A DNA stretch of 64,000 bases, from assembly GCA_042219835.1 (NCBI GenBank), contig JBHJMN010000010.1:85734-149733 (forward strand). Direction: 5' to 3'. This DNA is from Paenibacillus_G elgii_A. GTDB lineage: Bacteria > Bacillota > Bacilli > Paenibacillales > NBRC-103111. Of this stretch, positions 1 to 9,269 are shown in pieces. Numbering within the stretch: position 1 is the stretch's first letter; every line of letters begins with the position of its first letter. The notes beneath the pieces are model-generated. The model had not been told where the DNA came from and did no database searches. It saw only the letters and a program-made list of their open reading frames with translations. The position numbers and the translations under genes are program-made.

Positions 1-356
1 CACACTTCAATGTACTTGGGGTCCATTAACTTTATCAAATCGTTCATGATGATGTTCATGCAATCCTCGTGGAAATCGCCATGATTGCGGAAACTGAACA
101 AATACAGCTTAAGCGACTTGCTCTCGACCATTTTGAGGTCCGGGATGTAGCTGATATAAATCGTCGCGAAGTCCGGCTGGCCGGTAATCGGGCACAGGCT
201 GGTAAATTCCGGGCAATTGAATTTGACAAAATAATCGCGGTACGGATGCTTGTTATCGAACGATTCGAGCATCTCCGGCGCATAGTTCATCGGATATTTG
301 GTTTGCTGATTGCCGAGCAGCGTTAAGTCGAGCTCGCCTTCTTTTCTTCCTGCCAT
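1..356 (-). CDS. queF: NADPH-dependent 7-cyano-7-deazaguanine (preQ0) reductase, 3' part outside window
   Basis: QueF reduces the nitrile of preQ0 to the aminomethyl group of preQ1 in the cytoplasm, late in queuosine tRNA-modification synthesis. Reading the minus strand from ATG at 356 gives about 118 residues before the window edge. Visible family features are FTSLCPITGQPDFA, which holds the catalytic Cys and the nearby Asp, and the QueF signature ESKSLKLYLFSFRNHGDFHE with the substrate and NADPH binding residues. AAGGAG lies about 11 bases before the ATG. The rest of the gene lies beyond position 1. No preQ1 riboswitch is seen in the short leader, and whether the other que genes lie nearby cannot be seen. 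Confidence 0.95.
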   Translation of the reverse strand, partial: MAGRKEGELDLTLLGNQQTKYPMNYAPEMLESFDNKHPYRDYFVKFNCPEFTSLCPITGQPDFATIYISYIPDLKMVESKSLKLYLFSFRNHGDFHEDCMNIIMNDLIKLMDPKYIEV

Positions 357-389
357 GATGTGCTTGGCTCCTTTCTTTTCCTAACCATT

Positions 390-419
390 ATTATAGCCGA
401 TCCAAGGGCAAAAGGTAAA
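390..419 (-). promoter_or_regulatory. Probable sigma-A promoter of queF
   Basis: On the minus strand a perfect TATAAT (390-395) is preceded, 18 bases upstream, by TTTACC (414-419). The start would fall about 25-30 bases before the queF ATG, which leaves little room for a riboswitch. Confidence 0.5.
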
Positions 420-484
420 ATTTTGTAAGAAAAAGGAAGTATAATCACCGTTTTCGCAAGATAGAAATTACGACAAAAATTGCA

Positions 485-581
485 AAACCTCTTGAAGGTT
501 TCGGCATAAGATGGTAATATAACAACGAATGATGAGCGGAAGAACCGCCTTATCCATGCTTTAGTGGGTAGGGCGGTTTTT
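485..581 (+). terminator. Leader hairpins ending in an intrinsic-terminator-like structure before the SLH operon
   Basis: A small hairpin at 485-501 (AAACCT/AGGTTT) is followed by a long one at 543-578: AACCGCC pairs with GGCGGTT and TATCC pairs with GGGTA, with a T-run at 577-581. It ends about 110 bases before the SLH lipoprotein start. It could terminate a short transcript or attenuate the operon. A weak TACAAT at 626-631 downstream may be the operon's own -10. No riboswitch class could be recognised. Confidence 0.45.
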
Positions 582-694
582 GTGTTTTCGCGGAAGAAAA
601 ATCTGTAAACAAAGTACAGTCATGGTACAATAGACCTAGTCCTTTTGGATCTGGAAATACATAACTTTGAATTCACTTGAAAGGAAGATTTTTG

Positions 695-1837
695 ATGAAG
701 CGAGTTATCCCTTTAGTCGTATCCATGATGTTAATGAGTGCCTGCAGCCCCAATGGCAATATGCTGGTTGCCGCAGAGCAGCCGAAAGCGGCTGCGGAGC
801 CAAAAGCAGGTGTGTCTTTAAGCGATATTTCCGGGCATTGGGCGGAATCCGATATTAAGGCTATCGTGGCAGCAGGGTACGTCGACGGTTATCCCGACGG
901 ATCGTTCAAACCGAACCACACCATAACGAGAGCGGAATTTATCACCATGGTGGCAAAAGCAGCCGGTTTGAAGCCGGTACCGGGCAGCGATAACAAGGAG
1001 TGGTATGCTCCTTACGTCTTAGCGCTTGTGCAAGCAGGAATCCACCAATACAAGGAATTTTCTTCCGGTGACTGGAATACCCCGATTACCCGGTTGGAAA
1101 TGGCCCGCCTCGCCGTCCGGGCAGCGGACAAATCGCTGCAATCGCCTGAGGATAGTACCGATGCGAAGAAGTTTATGTTTTTGGCCACGCAGAAGGGTTT
1201 GATTACGGGGCTGGCTGGCGGTGAGCTTGGTAAGGAAGAATCGGCCACGAGGGCGCAGTCGGTGAAGATTATTCAGCGGATTTTGGACGTGAGTCAAGGC
1301 AAGACGCTCGAAGTGGATAAGCGTGCGGCGAGCTATGCCGAAGTGGAGTTGACGGGGAGTAATGTTCAAACGATGTGGGGGAGCCGTGTGGTTGAGCTGC
1401 CGTATAAGATGCCGTTGCAGAATACGAAAGCAACGGTGAAAGTGCATCAGATTTTGATTTTGGATTTAAAGGAAAAGGATGGGGCCTTTAGGTCGATGTT
1501 CGATGGTGAAATGAAGAAAGTGAATGATAAACCAATTGGCGATGAATATTTGGTTGCACTTAAAGTAGACCTCAAGAATGAAACGGGAAGTCCCCTTGTA
1601 TACGCAATGTTTGGTCAATTATCACCGTCTTTGGGAACGATGATTAACATTTATACTATGGGGAATAAAAAATTTATTCTTCCACGAATTGGTTCAAAAA
1701 ATGATTATTCGGAGGGGTGGTACCTTTTCTCAATTTCAAAAGAAATCGTAATTAGTGCTCAAAAAGAATATGGATTCATTAATCTTTTAATCAGCGAAAA
1801 TAATGGTGCGGAAATTAACCTTGGCAAAGTGAAGTAG
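695..1837 (+). CDS. SLH-domain lipoprotein
   Basis: A 380-residue predicted cell-surface lipoprotein. ATG at 695 is chosen over an in-frame TTG at 677 because AAAGGAAG (680-687) sits correctly only for the ATG. Residues 1-16 form a lipoprotein signal ending in lipobox LMSAC. An S-layer homology region follows: the motif SDISGHWAESDIKAIVAAGY, then YPDGSFKPNHTITRAEF, with two further degenerate SLH-like segments to about residue 190. SLH modules normally bind pyruvylated secondary cell-wall polymer. The C-terminal half (from about residue 255) is not recognised and is coded by AT-richer DNA than the SLH part. The gene lies 20 bp upstream of the giant secreted protein, so the two are probably one operon; a role in displaying or anchoring that protein is inference. 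Confidence 0.8.
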   Translation: MKRVIPLVVSMMLMSACSPNGNMLVAAEQPKAAAEPKAGVSLSDISGHWAESDIKAIVAAGYVDGYPDGSFKPNHTITRAEFITMVAKAAGLKPVPGSDNKEWYAPYVLALVQAGIHQYKEFSSGDWNTPITRLEMARLAVRAADKSLQSPEDSTDAKKFMFLATQKGLITGLAGGELGKEESATRAQSVKIIQRILDVSQGKTLEVDKRAASYAEVELTGSNVQTMWGSRVVELPYKMPLQNTKATVKVHQILILDLKEKDGAFRSMFDGEMKKVNDKPIGDEYLVALKVDLKNETGSPLVYAMFGQLSPSLGTMINIYTMGNKKFILPRIGSKNDYSEGWYLFSISKEIVISAQKEYGFINLLISENNGAEINLGKVK

Positions 1838-1857
1838 CGGAAAAAAGGAGGCTGCTA

Positions 1858-4800
1858 ATGTTCCGAAAAAAATGGACTAAAATTATTATAGCAGCCATGA
1901 TTTTCGTTCTAGGCTTCTCAGTATTGATAGTTTTAAGACCTGAGTATATTATGGCTGCGGTCAACTTCAAAACATTTGAGTCGACTCCAACCTTAACCAA
2001 CTATTCGGTACTTCTTAATTCGGGGACACAAGTTATTGATCACGTTAATGTATACTTAACGGATGCCAATGGTACGGAAAAAAAAGTAGATGCAACAGCC
2101 TATGAAGTAACCAATTATCAACTCATATTCAAAAATCTATCGAACGGCGTCCCTGTAAAATTGTATGGAAAACAATATACAAATCCCGGACATATTATCT
2201 GGCGAGATCCCAGTGGTAAGTATTGGGACACAGAAGGGGAAAGGACAAGACATTATCAATTTCCGGGGGGTTGTAATGGCTCACCAGACGCAACTCCATC
2301 CCCTTGTCCTGGACTTTTCCCAAGTGATGCGATGCTTTATCCTTCAGGTGAATATATTCTATTCAACGAGCCTGATTTAAGAAAGTGGGACGGTTCAGCA
2401 GTAACAACAGCCTATGAAGTCACACCTCCGAACAAATTTTATTTTGAGGAAAATCTTCAAGGTAGTCCTTTAAGCATGGACAGAATAGATCCTAAAAGCG
2501 TAACGATAACAAACGCTGATAGCGTGGCCAGAGGGGAGAAAATAGAAGGGTTTGGAAGAAAAGTAGATGGCTTCGGATTCCTACAAGTCTCAAAGCCTTT
2601 TACATCATCATATAATGAATTGGATACCGACTACATCCTTTGGCCGGATGTTGAAGATCCAGATTACATCAAACCCCACCAACAAGGTCGAAATTATGTT
2701 ATGGATGCGGACACCTTCTGGAATGCAACGACCTACAAATTCGAAGGCCGCGTTGAAGTGTTCTACAAAGCGCCGACCTTTCCCGACCTGATCCCTATCG
2801 AACTCAAATCGAACGGGCCGGTCAAAATCGGCGAGCCGACGATGTTCACCTATACGTTCCGTAACGTCGGAGAGCCGATCAAGAACAAAACCTTCTCGAT
2901 CCTGATCCAAAACCGCTCCAATGGCAAAACGATTCACAAGGCATCGTTTACAAACGCCGAGCAGAACGTGGATATTACGGGCACGTTTCAGTATACGGTG
3001 ATGGACCCCGGGAAGCTATTGACCGGATTTTATGTCGATTCGGACAATACAATAGATGAAGGTACGACAGGCGGGGAAGACAACAACTATAAGCCGTTTG
3101 ATTTTCCGGTCGATATCGGCATCGATGGCGATTTTCGAATTAGGCCTGGACCGATGATCAAAATCCGGGACAATTTCGAGCTGGAGCCTGTTGATTTTAA
3201 AATTCCGAAAGGCTGTACCTATTTCGGTCATCAATATCGGTTCAACTATAATGGCCAGACATGGTCGACGAATCGGGTGAAAGGGCAATCGCAGAACAGC
3301 GCATTCCCCTACCCGAACGGGAGACCGTTTTATTTTGGAGAAGGCAGCAACTACATAAGTCTGAAAATTCAAACTTCTTGTGGCGAAACGGACTGGATTA
3401 AGGAAAAACCGTTAACGGTTCTCCCCGATCCGAACAATAAACCGCCCTATTTTCAGGCAGGCTGGTTTTACGATCAGGATCGGAACGGAATCTATCCGCC
3501 GGAATACTTTTTGGTAGGCGACATGGTGAATGTCCGTGTTATTCATAATCAGTATACAGACCCGAAATCGCCTTCGGACCCGGACAATGATCCGATCCAA
3601 TGGAAATGGGACTTCGATTCAGGTATACACCCTTGGGTTCAAAAGATAGCGAAGCAGCTGCACGAAGATTGGGGCAAGACGCTTGACGCGGAAGGCTATT
3701 ACCATATCAAAGCGGATACGCCGGGAACCTTCTCCGTGAAAGTTACGGCGGATGACGGGCGCGGCGGGACGCGGACGGAAAACGTTTCCTTGACTGTGAT
3801 GGAGCCAAACCCCATTGCGGTCTGCACAGCGCCCAAGGAGATTAAAGAAAATCGTCCCGTTCCTCCCGGAGCGATCCACGCAGATAAGAGCTGGAGTCCA
3901 GCAAGGAAGTCTATCGACCACTCAAAGGACTTATGGGTTAACAAGCTCGATAAGTACTATAACGGCACCCTGCAGGATGTTACAGCGACTGTTTCGCTCG
4001 CTAAAGTCGTAGATTACTCTGGCTTGGAATCGACCAGCCCCGGTACCTGCGACATTACCGTGCATCCGGACTTGCCTCCCGTCGGCAAAATCGTCGTACC
4101 GCCGCTCGGTATCCGGAATCAGCCGGTCACCATCCGGAACCAATCGTACTCGCCGGACGGCGATCAGATCGTCTCCGTCAAATGGCGGTTTAAGTACGAC
4201 GCGGCAAACAACGGTTTTCAGGACGATCCTTGGCTGGATGTTCTTGGGACAGACGGCAGAGTCGTATCCCTCGATAACAACACGCTTGTATTTAAGGCCA
4301 ACATGATCGGTAAGTATCTGTTCGATGTCCAAGTGACCGAGGACTACGGGAAAAGCGCCATGGCATCCGATACGCAGCCGGAAGCGCCGCGAACGCTGGA
4401 TATCGTCAATAATGCGCCGCACGTTTCCTTCGCCATTGAAGGGCAGAACGATCAGCCGGGCATGAACCCGCCAATTATGTTTAACGCCAATTCGATCGTA
4501 AATTCGTGGGCTCTGTTCGATACGAACACGAATAACCGGCTCAACAACTATGTTTATCAGTGGGCGGCCCAAGGCAACGCTGTCCTGCGGGCTGGCTTGG
4601 GAAGAGAAATGGAACGGCAGGAAAGCATCATCAAGCGAGATAATCCAATGCAGGGACCCACCAACGTCTTCGGAACGTTCCTATGGCCGGATCTTGGGTT
4701 CGGAGCGAATTTTATCAGCTCGTACAAGGGGACCGTATACAAGTGGGTGAACGGCAGTTCCTCACTCACCAGTACGCCTATCTTAGTCCCTTCCAGCCTG

Positions 4801-7800
4801 TGGGATCCGGATAAGAGGACATATACAACTGGGTATGCTCCGGCGAAATTCAATTCGCTCGTCCGCACGAACAAAACGTATCTATATTTTGACGAGGGTT
4901 CCAAGCTGTATGCCTTGAATAAAAAGAAGCTGCCGCAGTACAGCAGAAAATGGAACAACGCATCTAACAACTTGACGCACGTTTGGGACCGGGACCCGTA
5001 TGATTTTATCCTTACGCCAGACACGTATAGCGTTTCCGTCCCGTTCCGTGACTCGAAGAACGGCCTAACCTATACCAAAGAAGTTTACTTACCAAGCGAG
5101 TACCAAGGTTCTGTAAAGTATGAGGTTGCAGGCGGAATAATCTACAAAGTTTCCAACTACATGATGTACGATTACTTCACCAATTGCGAAGGCCAAACGA
5201 CGTGCGGCGTCGGCAAGAGGAATAACTCCTTTGTGATCGAGGCATACGACGCCTATACCGGTAAGCTGATTTCAAGCAATAAGGACGATCCGGTCAAGAC
5301 CGGCTGGGAAGAGCTCGGGATATCGGTTGATGAAAAGGAGTATGTAGGGCGGAAAACATTCTCGCTGTTAACCAAAGGCGAAAGCCTGGTTATTGTATAC
5401 CAAAGAGACCCTAATCGGCCCCGTGAAATTGGATTCATCGAGATGAATCCGCAGCTTCAGGAAGTCAGAAGAGGCGGACAATCGTTCCCGGACAGCACGA
5501 TTAAATATCAAAGAAAATATTATAATACGATGGAGGGGCGCGCGGTTCCGGAGCAGTATGTCGAAGATTACCAATGTAGATACAGCGATCTAAGCGGGTT
5601 ATGGAAAGGGCCTGACGGGGAGTTTTACACCTACATCAAGCGTTCCTGCGACCGGGACGACAGGTACATTAAAATCGACAGAAGGTACAACGAAGATGCC
5701 CCGATCGGCGTTTATCTGCTGCGGATTAATAACGACTTGAGCATGGGGTGGACCGCCAGATTGGCGGGTATGGATTGGTGGTACCCTTCCAGCATGATGC
5801 TGGGTGGGGATATGCAATACAACAATTTTACGGCGCTGGTCGTGAATCCATACAACCGGACCTTGTTGACCCGGAGCCATACCAATAAGGATCTTATGAA
5901 CGGCAATGGCGAGCATCATGAATATGGACAATACGTCAATATGGACACCGGCGCGGTATCGGAAGGACCTTATCCGTCCAACCATCCATACACCGTTGGC
6001 GTAACTCCTGGTGGCGGATTCGATGGGATGGGAGGCTGCTCCTGGTCAACGGATGGAAAATGCAGCAGCTTCAATGTGCATATGAACGAATTATTGATCG
6101 AATCGCCAGGAGAGCAAGAACGGGGAGATCATTACCTATCCGGATTTTATGTAGGGGACGGCCTGTTTTTAGGCATGTACAATACGGTGAAAAGACAATC
6201 CGGAAATGACTATTACTTCACGCAAACGGATATGTACATGTATCTCGAAAGCGGTCCTTTAGATCAAGATCCGGAGCTGCGGAAAGGGTTTGTTCTCGGC
6301 CAGTTCGTTTCTCCGGACCGCTATCGCGACACGGACATTACGTTCCGAATGAAGATGACAAGCCCGAACGAGGATACAAGCCTAAGCGGCTTTTCGTTCC
6401 GGATGCTCGACCCGACGAACCGGTACAGTCTGGAAACGGACGGCTCCACGCTCTATCTAAGCCGTTACGTCGGCGGCAGCCGAAACGTGCTGCGCAGCCA
6501 GGCGTGGCCGTTCGATAACACGGACAATTTGTTCAAGATCAGCCTGTCGGGCGATACGATTCAAGTATTCATGAACGGTGTTCCGGTCTTTGAAGTACAG
6601 GATACCACGTTCACCGATGGAAAAATGGGGCCGTTCACCGACAAATCGTTTGTCACGTTCACGGGCATTTCCGTCAAGCAGAACCAGGACAGCCGGGATT
6701 GGATGTCCGACTACGCGATTTGGGAAAATGGATCGGCATCGGCCAACGTCCGGTATAAAAATATTTTGTTCGAAGATCCGGAAAACGATCCGATGGGCGG
6801 CAACTTCCGCTGGGGAGTAACGCACACGCCGAAGTTCCTGAATAATCAGGGGCTGTCGGCGCTGAACGGGAAGACGTTCGATTCTCCGCAGCAAACCTTT
6901 GACGCGGTCGGCGTCTATATGCTCACGCTGCGGGCGCAGGACGATCCGAACCGGAACTATTTGTGGGCGAGCATGGTATTCGATCAGTACCGCAAATGGT
7001 CCAATACGTTCCAGAAAAAATTGACGGTTCACCGCAGGCCGATCGCGCAATTCACGCTCTCGGAGAACGGGGACGGTACGGTCGCCTGGAACGATACGTC
7101 CTACGATCCGGACCGTTTCGATCCGAACCGGGCGGCATGGGACCCGGCACGCTGCAGCACGCCCGATGTGACGGGCTACGATTATTGCAGCATGCGCGGG
7201 ATCGTCTCCCGGGAGTACGGCTATGTAGATCCCGACGGTAATTTTGTCGCGGAGAAGCTGACGAGACCGAAAAAGCCGGGACTTTATACCGTGTATTTGC
7301 AGGTCATCGATGAGTACGGGGCGAGGTCTTACCCCGCCAACGCTTCGATCCAGCTCAAAGGCAACGTCCCTGAAATTCCAAAACCGACGATCCAGCTAAC
7401 GTATCCAACCGGAACGCGGGATAATCCGACACTGGAACACGGAACGAGACCGACGATCCATTGGAGGCAGGATGACCCGGCGGGCCATACGTTTACGGGG
7501 TACGAGGTTCAAATCATGGATTCGCGCGGAAGTCTCGTCATCAGCAGCGGGGAAACAAACCAGAATGCGTCGCCCCATAGCACGGCTTCGTGGCAGATAA
7601 CGACGGATTTGATCCGCGGTGAGCTGTATCAAGTACGGGTGCGCGCGCAAAATCCGTACTATTGGACGGAATGGTCCAATATCGGGTGGATGGTCATCAA
7701 TTCGGCGCCAAGGGTTGTCATTACGAATCCGAACGAACCCGACGCCTATAATCCGACGCTTATTCTGGATAACAAGCGACCGTCGATTACTTGGGTTCAA

Positions 7801-9072
7801 TCGGACAGCCAGAAGAACTACTATGCGAAAATGTACATCGAAATTTTGAACGAGACCGGCGGCATGGTCTACAATACCGGATGGAATGCGTATCAGAACA
7901 CCGCGGCAACAACGAACAGCTTCCAGGTGCCGACAGACCTGCCGACAGGCGTTCCTTTGCAAGCGCGGATGAAGGTCACCGACGACGATCCAAACCTATG
8001 GTCCGCATGGAGCAACACCGTCTGGTTCTACATCAACATGACGCCGACCGTGACGATGAACGTTCCTTCCGGAACGCAAGCGAATCCGACGCCGATGAGC
8101 CCGACGCCGACCGTTTCGTTTACGCAAAGCGACCCAGACCCGAATACGACGTTCACAAAATATCAGGTCCAATTCATCAATGAAGCGGGAAATACCGTGC
8201 TCTATGATACGGGAGAACAAGGGCAGCACCTTCAAGGGCAGGTGTCCGTACAAAGCGTCTCCGTTCCTAAGGACCATCCGCTGCCTGCAGGAGCGAAAGT
8301 TCAGGTTCGGGCGCGTGCTTTTGACGGATTCGTATGGTCGGCATGGTCTGCTCCGACTTGGCTGCTAACCAACCGTCCTCCGACGGGAAATATTACGTTT
8401 GTCACGCCGATTTACGAGCATGACACGCCCGTATTCACCGTATCTGTCTCCGATCCGGATGGCGATGCGATCGACGTCATGGTGGAAAGCAGCTTGAACG
8501 GCGGCGCGTTCGGAATCATTCAGCAATGGAGCGGCGTTCCGTCCGGCCAAAGCAAGGCGTTCACCTACGGGCCGCTGCCTCAAGGAAATTACACCTTGCG
8601 GCTATCCCTCAGCGACGGCAAGGGCGGAACGTTTAACCAGATCTATTCGTTCGTCGTACTGCCTTTGTCGATCAAGGGCTATGTCACGCATACGCCGGAG
8701 TGGGAAAGCTACCGGCTGCTGTGGAACGAGAAGCACCCGGGCGCGCCTCGGGAAGCCGACGTCTTTTGGGCCGGGGAAGCGTTCGAGCTATCGGCGACGG
8801 TGACCGATACCGGCACCAGCGCAACCAAGCCTCAGTCGGTCGATGCGACTCTTCTGGAAACCGGAGAACAGGTCAAGCTTGACTCTTCCGACCGCATTCG
8901 ATTCAGCGGGCAGCTGGTCAATCCGGATCATGCCCAATCGCTGCGCAGCGGCCAAACCTACACGTTCCGTTTCCGCGTGCATTGGAGCAACGGATTGGTT
9001 CAGACCGACGATGTGCCGGTCAAAATTCAAGGCAGTATGTACGATGTGATCGTCAATCAGATCCGGCATTAA
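1858..9072 (+). CDS. Giant secreted multidomain protein (PKD/Ig-like and Fn3-like repeats)
   Basis: A 2,404-residue protein starting at ATG 1858 with AAGGAGG upstream. The N-terminus has a positively charged run and a hydrophobic segment (about residues 8-34), a signal peptide or anchor. Recognisable parts in order are a CARDB-like adhesion fold (about 300-420, beginning PDLIPIELKSNGPVKIGEP), PKD-like modules (about 535-650, with DPDNDPIQWKWDFDSG and TFSVKVTADDG, and again about 750-870), a long unrecognised middle, a concanavalin/LamG-like stretch (about 1480-1600), another PKD-like unit, and three tandem Fn3-like units of about 100 residues (about 1840-2175) sharing NPT, W.QSD and WSAWSN-type signatures. 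No LPXTG or SLH motif is seen at the C-terminus, so surface retention would need the N-terminal anchor or the SLH lipoprotein encoded just upstream. No catalytic motif was found; an adhesive or structural role is inferred. Confidence 0.75.
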   Translation: MFRKKWTKIIIAAMIFVLGFSVLIVLRPEYIMAAVNFKTFESTPTLTNYSVLLNSGTQVIDHVNVYLTDANGTEKKVDATAYEVTNYQLIFKNLSNGVPVKLYGKQYTNPGHIIWRDPSGKYWDTEGERTRHYQFPGGCNGSPDATPSPCPGLFPSDAMLYPSGEYILFNEPDLRKWDGSAVTTAYEVTPPNKFYFEENLQGSPLSMDRIDPKSVTITNADSVARGEKIEGFGRKVDGFGFLQVSKPFTSSYNELDTDYILWPDVEDPDYIKPHQQGRNYVMDADTFWNATTYKFEGRVEVFYKAPTFPDLIPIELKSNGPVKIGEPTMFTYTFRNVGEPIKNKTFSILIQNRSNGKTIHKASFTNAEQNVDITGTFQYTVMDPGKLLTGFYVDSDNTIDEGTTGGEDNNYKPFDFPVDIGIDGDFRIRPGPMIKIRDNFELEPVDFKIPKGCTYFGHQYRFNYNGQTWSTNRVKGQSQNSAFPYPNGRPFYFGEGSNYISLKIQTSCGETDWIKEKPLTVLPDPNNKPPYFQAGWFYDQDRNGIYPPEYFLVGDMVNVRVIHNQYTDPKSPSDPDNDPIQWKWDFDSGIHPWVQKIAKQLHEDWGKTLDAEGYYHIKADTPGTFSVKVTADDGRGGTRTENVSLTVMEPNPIAVCTAPKEIKENRPVPPGAIHADKSWSPARKSIDHSKDLWVNKLDKYYNGTLQDVTATVSLAKVVDYSGLESTSPGTCDITVHPDLPPVGKIVVPPLGIRNQPVTIRNQSYSPDGDQIVSVKWRFKYDAANNGFQDDPWLDVLGTDGRVVSLDNNTLVFKANMIGKYLFDVQVTEDYGKSAMASDTQPEAPRTLDIVNNAPHVSFAIEGQNDQPGMNPPIMFNANSIVNSWALFDTNTNNRLNNYVYQWAAQGNAVLRAGLGREMERQESIIKRDNPMQGPTNVFGTFLWPDLGFGANFISSYKGTVYKWVNGSSSLTSTPILVPSSLWDPDKRTYTTGYAPAKFNSLVRTNKTYLYFDEGSKLYALNKKKLPQYSRKWNNASNNLTHVWDRDPYDFILTPDTYSVSVPFRDSKNGLTYTKEVYLPSEYQGSVKYEVAGGIIYKVSNYMMYDYFTNCEGQTTCGVGKRNNSFVIEAYDAYTGKLISSNKDDPVKTGWEELGISVDEKEYVGRKTFSLLTKGESLVIVYQRDPNRPREIGFIEMNPQLQEVRRGGQSFPDSTIKYQRKYYNTMEGRAVPEQYVEDYQCRYSDLSGLWKGPDGEFYTYIKRSCDRDDRYIKIDRRYNEDAPIGVYLLRINNDLSMGWTARLAGMDWWYPSSMMLGGDMQYNNFTALVVNPYNRTLLTRSHTNKDLMNGNGEHHEYGQYVNMDTGAVSEGPYPSNHPYTVGVTPGGGFDGMGGCSWSTDGKCSSFNVHMNELLIESPGEQERGDHYLSGFYVGDGLFLGMYNTVKRQSGNDYYFTQTDMYMYLESGPLDQDPELRKGFVLGQFVSPDRYRDTDITFRMKMTSPNEDTSLSGFSFRMLDPTNRYSLETDGSTLYLSRYVGGSRNVLRSQAWPFDNTDNLFKISLSGDTIQVFMNGVPVFEVQDTTFTDGKMGPFTDKSFVTFTGISVKQNQDSRDWMSDYAIWENGSASANVRYKNILFEDPENDPMGGNFRWGVTHTPKFLNNQGLSALNGKTFDSPQQTFDAVGVYMLTLRAQDDPNRNYLWASMVFDQYRKWSNTFQKKLTVHRRPIAQFTLSENGDGTVAWNDTSYDPDRFDPNRAAWDPARCSTPDVTGYDYCSMRGIVSREYGYVDPDGNFVAEKLTRPKKPGLYTVYLQVIDEYGARSYPANASIQLKGNVPEIPKPTIQLTYPTGTRDNPTLEHGTRPTIHWRQDDPAGHTFTGYEVQIMDSRGSLVISSGETNQNASPHSTASWQITTDLIRGELYQVRVRAQNPYYWTEWSNIGWMVINSAPRVVITNPNEPDAYNPTLILDNKRPSITWVQSDSQKNYYAKMYIEILNETGGMVYNTGWNAYQNTAATTNSFQVPTDLPTGVPLQARMKVTDDDPNLWSAWSNTVWFYINMTPTVTMNVPSGTQANPTPMSPTPTVSFTQSDPDPNTTFTKYQVQFINEAGNTVLYDTGEQGQHLQGQVSVQSVSVPKDHPLPAGAKVQVRARAFDGFVWSAWSAPTWLLTNRPPTGNITFVTPIYEHDTPVFTVSVSDPDGDAIDVMVESSLNGGAFGIIQQWSGVPSGQSKAFTYGPLPQGNYTLRLSLSDGKGGTFNQIYSFVVLPLSIKGYVTHTPEWESYRLLWNEKHPGAPREADVFWAGEAFELSATVTDTGTSATKPQSVDATLLETGEQVKLDSSDRIRFSGQLVNPDHAQSLRSGQTYTFRFRVHWSNGLVQTDDVPVKIQGSMYDVIVNQIRH

Positions 9073-9148
9073 TAGCGCGAAAAACTCTTCCACTTGTCTC
9101 TGAAAATAAGCGTCAGCGCGAGAATAGCTGTACATTTTACCGCCCGGT

Positions 9149-9177
9149 TTGACGATATGAATCTAAACATTTACAAT
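9149..9177 (+). promoter_or_regulatory. Promoter of the nitroreductase gene
   Basis: TTGACG (9149-9154) and TACAAT (9172-9177) with exactly 17 bases between, a good sigma-A match. The expected start is near 9184, giving a leader of about 85 bases. Confidence 0.65.
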
Positions 9178-9207
9178 TTAAGGTAGGTATGTCAACCAGT
9201 CTGCTGG

Positions 9208-9227
9208 AGGCCCCCGATAGGGGGTCT
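9208..9227 (+). promoter_or_regulatory. GC-rich hairpin in the nitroreductase leader
   Basis: AGGCCCCC (9208-9215) pairs with GGGGGTCT (9220-9227) around a GATA loop. It lies between the promoter and the GGAGG ribosome site at 9253-9257. The following TTTCC is a poor U-tract, so it may be an attenuator or an mRNA-stabilising stem rather than a full terminator. Confidence 0.4.
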
Positions 9228-9269
9228 TTCCTATTCGCATTCCATTCCATTCGGAGGTGCAACCACTTC

